A DNA stretch of 22,572 nucleotides from the NCBI GenBank assembly GCA_900319835.1, contig ONPY01000070.1:1-22572 (forward strand). The letters are read 5' to 3'. Each line of letters starts with the position of its first letter. Positions within the stretch are counted from its first letter, which is position 1. The position numbers and the translations under genes are program-made. Below are positions 1-6,507 of this stretch, in pieces. The notes beneath the pieces are model-generated. The model was not told where the DNA came from. It saw only the letters and a list, made by a program, of their open reading frames with translations, and ran no database searches. The DNA comes from an uncultured Eubacteriales bacterium (GTDB lineage Bacteria > Bacillota_A > Clostridia > Oscillospirales > Oscillospiraceae).

Positions 1-200
1 TCGATCTTGATGTCCTCTTTCTTGAAGCCAGGCAGCTCGCACTCGAGCTTGAAGGCATCGCCGGTATCCAGCACATCGGTACGGAAGGCGGAGACAGCGG
101 TGGTGTTGGTGAAGAAGTGGCGGTCCATCTCATCGAGCATCCGGAAGGGGTCGAAGCTGGCACTGCGCATATGACGGTCAAAAGGAATGAGTTCAAACAT
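1..200 (-). CDS. Hsp20-family small heat-shock protein (N-terminal part, runs off the left edge)
   Basis: The 66 visible codons start MFELIPFDRHMRS and continue into a region ending near ELPGFKKEDIKI. The 'D-x-F-x-L-E-C-E-L-P-G-F-K-K-E-D-I-K-I' pattern is the start of the alpha-crystallin domain of small heat-shock proteins, ATP-independent holdases that bind unfolding proteins in the cytoplasm. The short N-terminal arm with a 'FDPFRMLDEMDRHFF' helix also fits the family. The ATG at 198-200 has a GGAGG site 10 bases upstream (complement of 211-215), which decides the start. Upstream lies a perfect CIRCE operator (331-365), so HrcA-controlled heat induction is likely. The C-terminal half, including any IxI tail motif, lies outside the window. 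Confidence 0.9.
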   Translation of the reverse strand, partial: MFELIPFDRHMRSASFDPFRMLDEMDRHFFTNTTAVSAFRTDVLDTGDAFKLECELPGFKKEDIKI

Positions 201-330
201 GATCTATATACCTCCAAATTTACCTTTTACTTTTCTGCTTTCGATCAAGCTTTATTTCTTTCGTTTGTTCTTATATATAAATTACCAAACAATTATGAAG
301 AAATATAGCTTAATATATGAACAGAATATG

Positions 331-365
331 AATATTAGCACTCGCAATTTGCGAGTGCTAATATT
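331..365 (-). promoter_or_regulatory. CIRCE element (HrcA operator), perfect consensus
   Basis: Positions 335-361 read TTAGCACTC, nine bases, GAGTGCTAA, an exact match to the CIRCE consensus bound by the heat-shock repressor HrcA. The symmetry extends further: 17-base arms (331-347 and 349-365) around a single central base. It lies about 130 bases upstream of the minus-strand hsp20 start and about 20 bases beyond the end of alr. HrcA control of hsp20 is therefore the likely role. I could not pick a convincing -35/-10 pair in the AT-rich stretch 216-330, so the promoter geometry is open. Confidence 0.95.
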
Positions 366-385
366 GTTCCCTTTTTCTGTTGCCT

Positions 386-1531
386 TTATTCCTCCTGTGG
401 GCCGTTGAGGTAAACCCGCGCCACCCGGTAGCTCAGGGCCGAGGTCAGGCCACAGCCCTCGTCGCCACCCACCAGGGCGGCCACCTCCTGGGAGGAGAGG
501 AAATTCCCCGCCCGGTCTGTGCCAAAGAAGGTCACCTCGTCCCCGACCGCGCAATCGGCACCGGAGACGTCCACCATGCACTGGTCCATGCAGCAGGCCA
601 GCAGTCGGCAGCGCCTGCCGCCTACAAGCACCGGCCCGCCAATGGGGAACAGCCCCTGGTTGAGTCCGTCTCCATAGCCCACGCCCACCGTGGCCACCAG
701 GCAGTCCCGTTCCAGCCGGACCGACCGGCCGTAGCCGATATAGTCCCCGACCTTTCGGGGCCTGAGGTTGGTGATATAGCTGCGCCAGCTTGCCACTTCC
801 CGAATGGTGCCGCCCGTCACCCCGGGACGATCCATGTACAGCCGTCTGCCGCAGCGCACCGCGTCGAGATGATATTCCGGGTACAGCTCCGAGGTCAGCG
901 AGCAGGCCATATGCCGCATGGGGATCCGGATTCCGGCGGCGCTCAGCCGCTCGAGACAATCCAGAAACAGGCGGTATTCCTCCTCGTCCAGCGCCCGGTC
1001 TCCCGCATCGGAAAAATGGGAGAACGCGCCGGTGATCTCCAGGCGGTCCCCCGCCCGGCGCAGCTCCTCCGTGAGGGCGTCCAGCTCCTCCGGCCCGACG
1101 CCGATGCGGTGCAGGCCGGTATCTATTTTAATATGAAGCCTTCCACGCTTGCCCGTGCGCTCCGCCGCGGCCGCAAGGCTCCCAGCAAAGCCCAGGTGGG
1201 CACAGGACAGGGTCAGCTCCGCCAGGCAGGCCGCCTCCAACTGGAAGGGCAGCGCGCCGCCCATCACCAGGATCTCCCGCTCAATGCCACTCTCTCTCAG
1301 GCGGAGGCCCTCGCTCACATGCGCGACCGCCAGCGTGCGGATCGCAGGCAGGGTGCAGAGCGTCTTTGCCACCGGCACCAGGCCCAGGCCGTAGGCGTCG
1401 TCCTTCAGCACGGGGATCAGCGCCGTACCGGCGTCCAGGGACTCCAGAATGCTGCGGGCATTCTCCAGCAGCTGTCCCAGGTCGATCTCCAGGTAGGAGT
1501 TGTATGTCTGTATATTCATTTTATTATTCAT
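386..1531 (-). CDS. alr: Alanine racemase
   Basis: A 381-residue PLP-dependent enzyme that interconverts L- and D-alanine and supplies D-alanine for peptidoglycan. The N-terminal TIM-barrel strand YLEIDLGQLLENARSI precedes the cofactor-lysine motif VLKDDAYGLG (K43). Further family landmarks are KIDTGLHRIG (135-144), RCGRRLYM (R226, phosphate region), VGVGYGDG with the second catalytic base Y286, and the MDQCMVDVS stretch near the C-terminus. Length is normal for the family (about 370-390). The start at 1529-1531 has a weak purine-rich site (GAGAGTGAAG); an in-frame ATG four codons later is an alternative. The cofactor motif is slightly unusual (DDAYGLG rather than the common ADAYGHG or NAYGHG). 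It has its own promoter and is followed by CIRCE and hsp20 on the same strand. Confidence 0.95.
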   Translation of the reverse strand: MNNKMNIQTYNSYLEIDLGQLLENARSILESLDAGTALIPVLKDDAYGLGLVPVAKTLCTLPAIRTLAVAHVSEGLRLRESGIEREILVMGGALPFQLEAACLAELTLSCAHLGFAGSLAAAAERTGKRGRLHIKIDTGLHRIGVGPEELDALTEELRRAGDRLEITGAFSHFSDAGDRALDEEEYRLFLDCLERLSAAGIRIPMRHMACSLTSELYPEYHLDAVRCGRRLYMDRPGVTGGTIREVASWRSYITNLRPRKVGDYIGYGRSVRLERDCLVATVGVGYGDGLNQGLFPIGGPVLVGGRRCRLLACCMDQCMVDVSGADCAVGDEVTFFGTDRAGNFLSSQEVAALVGGDEGCGLTSALSYRVARVYLNGPQEE

Positions 1532-1590
1532 TCTTCACTCTCGCTGCTTTTGTCTGGCACAGGTCTCCCGCGCCGGTCAGTTATTTTGTC

Positions 1591-1619
1591 ATTATAGCGT
1601 ATCCGCCCCAAAGAGGCAA
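1591..1619 (-). promoter_or_regulatory. Sigma-A type promoter for alr
   Basis: Read on the minus strand, TTGCCT (1614-1619) and a consensus TATAAT (1591-1596) are separated by 17 bases. The -10 box lies about 60 bases upstream of the alr start. Confidence 0.75.
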
Positions 1620-1758
1620 GCAATATTTGCTTTCTTTCCCCATTTTTCGTCCAACGGTCCTGACGCTTGCCGGATCCCGGCGCAGCAGGTTTTCCGCTTT
1701 GATTCACATTGACGAAAATCACCGCCCCGCACATTTCGGGTTTTTGCATAATTATCTA

Positions 1759-1787
1759 TTGACATTGAATAGCATTCGCGGTATACT
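1759..1787 (+). promoter_or_regulatory. Sigma-A type promoter of the amino acid ABC transporter operon
   Basis: A consensus TTGACA (1759-1764) and TATACT (1782-1787) are separated by exactly 17 bases, about 40 bases upstream of the first gene. This is the best promoter in the window and suits a highly expressed binding protein. Confidence 0.88.
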
Positions 1788-1826
1788 CCAAGCATCCCAA
1801 AAGTCATTTGATGAGGAGAACATAAA

Positions 1827-2645
1827 ATGAAAAAGATTGTTGCACTGATGCTTGCTCTGGTCATGGTCTTCGCCCTGGCCGCCTGCGGCTCCAAGCCCGC
1901 CGCTTCCGCACCCGCCGCCGACGCCAAGCCCGTCCTGGTGATGGGCACCTCCGCCGACTACGCCCCCTTTGAGTTCATGTACCCCGACGAGGGCGGCAAC
2001 CTGGTCTACGGCGGCATCGACGTCTCCGTGGCCGAGTACATCGCCGAATACACCGGCAAAGAGCTGAAGGTCGAGAACATGGGCTTTGACTACCTGCTGG
2101 CTTCCCTGCAGAAGGGCGACTTCGACATCGTCATCGCCGCCATGGAGGTCAGCGAGGAGCGTCTCAACAGCGCTGATTTCTCTGATCCCTACTACACCGA
2201 TTATCCCCCCATGGTCCTGGTGAAGGCCGCCAACGCCGGTGAGTACACCTCTCTGGAGTCCTTCGCCGGCAAGTCCGTGGGCGCGCAGACCGCCACCACC
2301 AAGGAGAACATCGTCAAGGACGATATGCCCGGCGCCAATCTGGTCTCCCTGCAGAACGTCAACGACATGGTCAACCAGCTGGTCAATGACAAGATCGACG
2401 CCGTGGTGCTCGACGGCGCGGTGGCCCTGCAGTTTGTGCAGTCCAACAGCGATCTGACCGTCGCCTCCGTGGATCTGGGCGAGGCCTATCCCTACTGTGT
2501 GGCCGTCGCCAAGGGCGACCCCAAGGGTCTGCTGCCCGGCATCAACGAGGCCATTGCCGACATGCTGGAAAAGGGCAAGGTGACCGAGTTCAGTGAGTTT
2601 GCCAACTCTCTCGAGGACGTGTGGCAGGAGGTCTCCGCCGAGTAA
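1827..2645 (+). CDS. Polar amino acid ABC transporter substrate-binding lipoprotein (family 3)
   Basis: A 272-residue extracytoplasmic solute-binding protein of family 3. Residues 1-19 are a lipoprotein signal peptide ending in lipobox LAAC (lipidated Cys20), followed by an Ala/Pro-rich linker. The mature part begins VLVMGTSADYAPFEF and carries YGGIDVSVAEYIAEYTGK, SEERLNSADFSDPYY (R112 at the site that grips the ligand carboxylate in GlnH-like proteins) and DAVVLDGAVA (D196 at the amino-group site). This supports an amino acid ligand, but I cannot name it. A GAGGAG site (1813-1818) sits 8 bases before ATG. It is the first gene of a binding protein-permease-ATPase operon. A stem-loop directly downstream probably keeps this component in excess. 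Confidence 0.93.
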   Translation: MKKIVALMLALVMVFALAACGSKPAASAPAADAKPVLVMGTSADYAPFEFMYPDEGGNLVYGGIDVSVAEYIAEYTGKELKVENMGFDYLLASLQKGDFDIVIAAMEVSEERLNSADFSDPYYTDYPPMVLVKAANAGEYTSLESFAGKSVGAQTATTKENIVKDDMPGANLVSLQNVNDMVNQLVNDKIDAVVLDGAVALQFVQSNSDLTVASVDLGEAYPYCVAVAKGDPKGLLPGINEAIADMLEKGKVTEFSEFANSLEDVWQEVSAE

Positions 2646-2666
2646 TCCTCACTCGTCCGTCCCTTC

Positions 2667-2706
2667 CGCAATGTGCAAAGCCCTGCTGTGGGCTTTGCAC
2701 ATTGCG
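2667..2706 (+). terminator. Intra-operon stem-loop (partial terminator or mRNA-stabilising hairpin)
   Basis: A perfect 17-bp inverted repeat (2667-2683 with 2690-2706) encloses a 6-base loop. It starts about 20 bases after the binding-protein stop and ends 33 bases before the permease start. Only CGTTTAT follows, with no strong U-run. This fits a leaky terminator or RNA-stability element that lets the binding protein outnumber the membrane parts. Confidence 0.75.
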
Positions 2707-2739
2707 CGTTTATCCTAGAGAAAAGAAAGGACCCTTCCT

Positions 2740-3471
2740 ATGTGGTGGAGCAACCTGTTCACGGACATGAGTCCGGCGAGCTTTTTCAACTTTTCCTTCC
2801 TGCCCAAATACGGTGTGTTCTTCATCCAGGGCATTGAGTACACCCTGCTGCTGGCCATCGTGTCGGTGGCGCTGGCGGTGATCCCTGCCCTGCTGCTGGC
2901 CCTGATGCGGCTGAGCAAGAACCGCCTTGTCAGGAGCCTGTCCGGCGCGTACATCGCCGTCTTCCGCTCCACGCCGCTGCTGGTGCAGCTGTCCATCATC
3001 TACTTCGGCCTCTTCGGCGTCATCAACATCCCCCGCTATTCCCTGTTCGGCTTTGTGGATCTCAGCCGCTTCATCCCCGGCGTGGTGGCCCTGGCGCTCA
3101 ACTCCTCGGCCTATGTGGCGGAGATCTTCCGCGCCGGCATCCTGGCCGTGGACGCAGGCCAGATGGAGGCCGCGCGCTCCCTGGGTCTGTCCAAGTGGGA
3201 CGGGATGCAGCTGGTGGTGCTGCCGCAGGCCATCAAGAACGTACTGCCCGCCATCGCCAACGAGATCGTCACGATGGTCAAGGAGAGCTCCATCTGCTCC
3301 ATGCTCGGCATGGCGGAGCTGATGTTCGGCGCCAAGGCCGTGGCCTCCTCCACCTACATCACCCTGGCCCCCTATACCATGGCGGCCCTGATTTACTTCT
3401 GCATCAACTATCCCGCTTCCAAGGCGATCGAAGCGATTGAAAGGAGGATGCGTCGTGGGGACAAGCAATGA
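2740..3471 (+). CDS. Amino acid ABC transporter permease (HisM/GlnP family)
   Basis: A 243-residue inner-membrane permease. After an N-terminal segment, membrane helix 1 is near [22 protein letters not shown], followed by the family hallmark [18 protein letters not shown]. The cytoplasmic EAA loop, which docks on the ATPase, is [18 protein letters not shown] followed by [10 protein letters not shown]. Further helices follow to the C-terminal RRMRRGDKQ. Length and motifs are normal for type I polar amino acid importers; as the only permease here it probably acts as a homodimer. AAGAAAGGA (2723-2731) precedes the ATG. Its 3' end overlaps the ATPase start by 17 bases, implying translational coupling. 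Confidence 0.93.
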   Translation: MWWSNLFTDMSPASFFNFSFLPKYGVFFIQGIEYTLLLAIVSVALAVIPALLLALMRLSKNRLVRSLSGAYIAVFRSTPLLVQLSIIYFGLFGVINIPRYSLFGFVDLSRFIPGVVALALNSSAYVAEIFRAGILAVDAGQMEAARSLGLSKWDGMQLVVLPQAIKNVLPAIANEIVTMVKESSICSMLGMAELMFGAKAVASSTYITLAPYTMAALIYFCINYPASKAIEAIERRMRRGDKQ

Positions 3472-4198
3472 GATCATCCGCGTTGAGCACGTCAGCAAGG
3501 TGTTCGACGGCGGCGTTCAGGCGCTGGACGACTGCTCCCTTTCCATCGCCAGGGGCGAGGTGGTGGCCATCATCGGCCCCTCCGGCTCCGGCAAATCCAC
3601 CATGCTCCGCTGCCTGAACCTGCTGGAGCAGCCCACTTCCGGCAAGGTCATCGTGGACGGGGTGGACATCACCGGCTCCAAGGTGGACCTGGATCTGCAC
3701 CGGCGGAAGATGGGCATGGTGTTCCAGCACTTCAACCTCTTCCCCCACATGACGGTGAAGAAAAACATCACGCTGGCCCCCGTCCGGCTCAAGCTCAAGA
3801 CCCAGGCGGAGGCGGATCAGACCGCCATGCGACTGCTCGAGCGCATCGGTCTGGCCGACAAAGCGGACACCTACCCCGCCATGCTCTCCGGCGGCCAGAA
3901 GCAGCGCATCGCCATTGTCCGGGCTCTCGCCATGGAGCCGGAGGTCATGCTCTTTGACGAGCCCACCTCCGCCCTCGACCCCGAGATGGTGGGCGAGGTG
4001 CTGGACGTGATGAAGGAGCTGGCCCGCGAGGGCATGACCATGGCGGTGGTCACCCATGAGATGGGCTTTGCCCGTGAGGTGGGCGACCGGGTCATCTTCA
4101 TGGACAGCGGCAAGATCGTGGAAGAAAACACCCCGAACGAGCTGTTTGATCACCCGCAGAACGAGCGCACCAAACTCTTCCTGTCGAAAGTTCTGTAA
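3455..4198 (+). CDS. Amino acid ABC transporter ATP-binding protein (GlnQ/HisP family)
   Basis: The 247-residue ATPase that powers the importer. It has Walker [10 protein letters not shown] (41-49), Q-loop Q91 in [13 protein letters not shown], signature LSGGQKQ (144-150), Walker B VMLFDE (164-169), D-loop SALDPE and switch His201 in VTHEMGFA. The start is probably the GTG at 3455, because a strong AAAGGAGG site (3440-3447) lies 7 bases upstream. An in-frame TTG at 3437 would begin upstream of that site and add six residues encoded partly by it. The start lies inside the permease gene, and a terminator closes the operon. Confidence 0.94.
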   Translation: MGTSNEIIRVEHVSKVFDGGVQALDDCSLSIARGEVVAIIGPSGSGKSTMLRCLNLLEQPTSGKVIVDGVDITGSKVDLDLHRRKMGMVFQHFNLFPHMTVKKNITLAPVRLKLKTQAEADQTAMRLLERIGLADKADTYPAMLSGGQKQRIAIVRALAMEPEVMLFDEPTSALDPEMVGEVLDVMKELAREGMTMAVVTHEMGFAREVGDRVIFMDSGKIVEENTPNELFDHPQNERTKLFLSKVL

Positions 4199-4215
4199 GG
4201 GCTCCGGCTCTTTTC

Positions 4216-4246
4216 AAAAGCGTCCTCCACCGGAGGGCGCTTTTTT
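4216..4246 (+). terminator. Rho-independent terminator of the ABC transporter operon
   Basis: A 13-bp stem (4216-4228 with 4232-4244, one G-T wobble) with a tight ACC loop ends in a run of six T. It starts about 18 bases after the ATPase stop. Confidence 0.9.
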
Positions 4247-4257
4247 CAGCCTTGCTC

Positions 4258-4286
4258 TTGCAAGTTGCCGCGGGATCGTGTAGAAT
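4258..4286 (+). promoter_or_regulatory. Sigma-A type promoter for the thioesterase gene
   Basis: TTGCAA (4258-4263) and TAGAAT (4281-4286) are 17 bases apart, right after the upstream terminator and about 50 bases before the start codon. Confidence 0.65.
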
Positions 4287-4335
4287 AGCTGCGTTTTCCG
4301 CGGAGAACCAAATCAAGACAGCAGGAGTGGAACCC

Positions 4336-4746
4336 ATGGTAGACCCGAAAATCGCCCCCCAGGCCGAGCATATGCTGGACTACTTTGCCAGCTTCTGCGG
4401 CATTGAGCTGCAGGATCTGAACCGGGAGGAGTGTGTGCTGGACGTTCAGCTGCGCCCGGAGCACATGAACCTCTACGGCTTTGTACACGGCGGCATGATC
4501 AACACCATCATGGATAACGCCGGCGGCATTCTGGCCGCCTACGCGCACGGGGAGATTCGTCCCGTGGTCACCGGATGCGCCGACGCGCACTTTCTCCGCC
4601 CGGTCTGCGGCGCACGTATGAAATGCGTGGCAACGATGGTCAAGGCAGGCCGCTCCATGGCCCGTGTGCAGCTGGGCGTGTACGATGAAAATGACAAGCT
4701 CTGCTGTGTCGGTCTCAACGAATACGTCTACACCGACAACCGATAA
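4336..4746 (+). CDS. PaaI-family hotdog-fold thioesterase
   Basis: A 136-residue single hotdog domain. The signature N-L-Y-G-F-V-H-G-G-M with a downstream Asp (N45, H51-G52-G53, D60 on the long helix) is the PaaI/YigI-type acyl-CoA thioesterase active-site pattern. These enzymes hydrolyse acyl- or aryl-CoA thioesters in the cytoplasm, usually as dimers of dimers. The substrate cannot be read from sequence, and neighbours give no pathway clue. The ATG at 4336 is preferred because CAGGAG (4322-4327) lies 8 bases upstream; the open frame extends further upstream but over the promoter. It forms a single-gene unit with its own promoter and terminator. Confidence 0.88.
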   Translation: MVDPKIAPQAEHMLDYFASFCGIELQDLNREECVLDVQLRPEHMNLYGFVHGGMINTIMDNAGGILAAYAHGEIRPVVTGCADAHFLRPVCGARMKCVATMVKAGRSMARVQLGVYDENDKLCCVGLNEYVYTDNR

Positions 4747-4752
4747 GCACGC

Positions 4753-4786
4753 AAAAGCGGCGCACCCCAAGGGGTGCGCCGCTTTT
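4753..4786. terminator. Bidirectional terminator between convergent genes
   Basis: A perfect 16-bp inverted repeat (4753-4768 with 4771-4786) with a 2-base AA centre has A4 on one side and T4 on the other, so it can work in both directions. It lies between the thioesterase (plus) and the membrane protein (minus), which converge here. Confidence 0.92.
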
Positions 4787-4797
4787 ATCTATTCTGT

Positions 4798-5667
4798 TCA
4801 GAACAGCAGTCCGATGACTGCGCCGCTCAGGGCGGAAAGCACATAGCTGATGCCGACGACGGTAAAGTTTTCCCGCAGGTTCCGGTTGCTGCGAAACAGC
4901 ACCAGCATGCCGATGCCCGCGTTGGACAGCAGTCCCGCAAACAGCCCGCCCAGCCGGATGATGCCGTTGAGGTAGGCCTGGGTCAAAATCACGGAGACGG
5001 AGCAGTTGGGGATCAGGCCCAGCAGCGCCAGCAGCAGCTCCCCGACCACCGGCCGGGAAAACAGGGAGGCGCTGAGCCGCTCGGCTCCCACGGACTCCAG
5101 GATCAGGTTCAGAGCGAAGTTCACCGCGATGAGCATGGCGGCGATCTTCAGCGTGTGGATCAGCGCCGCGTGCAGGGCGCTCCCCTCTTCCTCCTCACAC
5201 TCGCAGTGTTCCCGCTCACAGAAGGAGTGGATGTCCTTGTCCCGCCGGAAGAAGCGCCCAAAGGCCAGATCCGCCAGGTAGCCGAGCGCGATGCCGAGGC
5301 ACGCCTTGGCCGCCAGAATGCGGAGGATGCTGCCCATGCCGATGCCGTTTGCGTCGGCCACGGAGGAGAGCATGACGGGGAGCATCTCGTCCGAGGTGGC
5401 AAAGAACACCGCCAGCATGGTGCCCACGGTGATGGTGCCGGTGGAGAAGAGCGTCGCCGCCGCGCCGGAAATGCCGCACTGGGGGATGACCCCGAGCAGG
5501 CCGCCGATGGCGGGGCCGGCCTTGCGGGAGTAGGCGTGCAGGATGGACTCGTCCAGCTTCCGGCTTCTCTCCAGCAGTTCCATCAGCAGATAGGCCAGAA
5601 ACAGGATGGGGATGCTCAGCGCGCCGTCCTTCAGCGCGTCCAGCAGACTGTCCAGTATCAGCTTCAT
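4798..5667 (-). CDS. Putative heavy-metal/manganese exporter, ArsP_2-like 10-TM membrane protein
   Basis: A 289-residue integral membrane protein with about ten helices in two halves. Each half carries the same motif, LLGVIPQCG (57-65) and LLGLIPNCS (215-223), showing an internal duplication. This pattern matches the family annotated as ArsP_2, 'putative 10TM heavy-metal exporter' or putative manganese transporter. The substrate is inferred from family naming only. The loop between halves holds H147, C150, H154, C155 and C157 plus a Glu run, a plausible metal-binding site. The ATG at 5665-5667 is chosen because AGGAGG lies 6 bases upstream; a longer in-frame start (5733) would overlap the promoter. 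The gene is monocistronic and divergent from the LOG gene. Confidence 0.82.
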   Translation of the reverse strand: MKLILDSLLDALKDGALSIPILFLAYLLMELLERSRKLDESILHAYSRKAGPAIGGLLGVIPQCGISGAAATLFSTGTITVGTMLAVFFATSDEMLPVMLSSVADANGIGMGSILRILAAKACLGIALGYLADLAFGRFFRRDKDIHSFCEREHCECEEEEGSALHAALIHTLKIAAMLIAVNFALNLILESVGAERLSASLFSRPVVGELLLALLGLIPNCSVSVILTQAYLNGIIRLGGLFAGLLSNAGIGMLVLFRSNRNLRENFTVVGISYVLSALSGAVIGLLF

Positions 5668-5703
5668 GCAGCTCCTCCTCTCCGTTTCATCACAGGTTTC
5701 TGT

Positions 5704-5733
5704 ATCATAAATGCAGACCGCGGATTTTGTCAA
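5704..5733 (-). promoter_or_regulatory. Sigma-A type promoter for the exporter-like gene
   Basis: On the minus strand, a consensus TTGACA (5728-5733) and TATGAT (5704-5709) are 18 bases apart, about 37 bases upstream of the start codon. Confidence 0.78.
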
Positions 5734-5734
5734 G

Positions 5735-5751
5735 GCTAACTTCTAGTCAGC
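5735..5751. promoter_or_regulatory. Imperfect palindrome between divergent promoters (candidate operator)
   Basis: GCTAACT and AGTCAGC form 7-base arms (6 of 7 complementary) around TCT. It abuts the -35 box of the minus-strand exporter promoter and overlaps the likely -35 of the plus-strand LOG gene. I do not recognise a known regulator's box. Confidence 0.35.
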
Positions 5752-5772
5752 ACCGTCTTTTTATGCTATACT
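5744..5772 (+). promoter_or_regulatory. Probable promoter for the LOG-family gene
   Basis: TATACT (5767-5772) is a strong -10 box. A weak TAGTCA (5744-5749) lies 17 bases upstream. The start codon is 32 bases downstream of the -10. Confidence 0.55.
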
Positions 5773-5804
5773 GAGCTTCCATTCTGTTTCCCGGAGGAAT
5801 CATC

Positions 5805-6386
5805 ATGAACATCTGTGTCTATGCCGCATCGTCCACCACCCTTGCTTCCGCCTACTACGCGGAGGCAGAGCAGCTCGGTCATCTCATGGCCGAGAGCGGA
5901 CACACCCTGGTTTTCGGCGGCGGGGCGGAGGGGCTCATGGGCGCCTGCGCCCGGGGCGTCCTGTCCGGCGGCGGGAGGCTGATCGGTGTGGCGCCGCGCT
6001 TTTTTGACGAGCCGGGCGTGCTCCTGAAGGAGGGCTGTGCGCTGGTTTTCACCGAGACCATGTCCGAGCGCAAGATGGATATGGCGCGCCTGGCCGACGC
6101 CTTCATCGCCCTGCCCGGCGGCATCGGCACCTATGAGGAATTTTTCGAAACCCTGACGCTCAAACAGCTTGGCCGGCACCGCAAGCCCATGGCCCTGCTC
6201 AACACCCTGGACTACTACGAGCCCTTCCTGGCGCTGCTGCGCCGCACGGCGGACGCCGGCTTTATGAGCCGGGAGGTTTTGTCCCTCTTTGCCCTCTGCA
6301 AGTCGCCTGCGGAGGCCCTGGCCCATGTGACGGAGCCGGTCTCTCCCGTCTCCGCCGCGCCCTCGTTTGCGGATTACAAGCGATAA
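5805..6386 (+). CDS. LOG-family protein (cytokinin riboside 5'-monophosphate phosphoribohydrolase-like)
   Basis: A 193-residue Rossmann-like protein of the LOG/TIGR00730 family, often mislabelled 'lysine decarboxylase'. It has the nucleotide-binding glycines FGGGAEGLMG (37-46), ERKMDM (88-93) and the hallmark PGGIGTYEEFFE (104-115) with its catalytic Arg/Glu pair. Family members cleave the N-glycosidic bond of nucleoside 5'-monophosphates to release the base and ribose 5-phosphate. The physiological substrate in bacteria is often AMP or unknown. GGAGGA (5793-5798) lies 6 bases before ATG. It is a single gene with its own promoter and terminator. Confidence 0.92.
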   Translation: MNICVYAASSTTLASAYYAEAEQLGHLMAESGHTLVFGGGAEGLMGACARGVLSGGGRLIGVAPRFFDEPGVLLKEGCALVFTETMSERKMDMARLADAFIALPGGIGTYEEFFETLTLKQLGRHRKPMALLNTLDYYEPFLALLRRTADAGFMSREVLSLFALCKSPAEALAHVTEPVSPVSAAPSFADYKR

Positions 6387-6396
6387 GGATTGAAGC

Positions 6397-6430
6397 AAAT
6401 CGCATTTTCCATCGGAAAATGCGATTTTTA
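6397..6430 (+). terminator. Rho-independent terminator after the LOG gene
   Basis: A perfect 14-bp stem (6397-6410 with 6414-6427) has a 3-base ATC loop, with T-rich sequence in and after the descending arm. Confidence 0.88.
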
Positions 6431-6442
6431 TATTCCCCGCTC

Positions 6443-6471
6443 TTGAATTACAACCCTGATTTTGTTATCAT
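6443..6471 (+). promoter_or_regulatory. Sigma-A type promoter of the recJ-rel-dtd operon
   Basis: TTGAAT (6443-6448) and TATCAT (6466-6471) are 17 bases apart, 36 bases before the recJ start. No other clear promoter is visible before the end of the phosphofructokinase gene. Confidence 0.68.
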
Positions 6472-6507
6472 AGGTTATTAATAAAAATAGAAAAGCAGAA
6501 TCATAAC

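Noticed and set aside
331..365. CIRCE palindrome considered as the alr terminator
   Set aside because: It matches the HrcA operator consensus exactly. On the minus strand it is followed by CATATTCTG, not a T-run, so termination is at most a secondary effect.
4774..5739. 321-codon plus-strand frame opposite the exporter-like gene
   Set aside because: It is Gln/Gly/His-rich, with no motif, and crosses a bidirectional terminator. The minus-strand protein has a duplicated motif, a strong ribosome site and a promoter.
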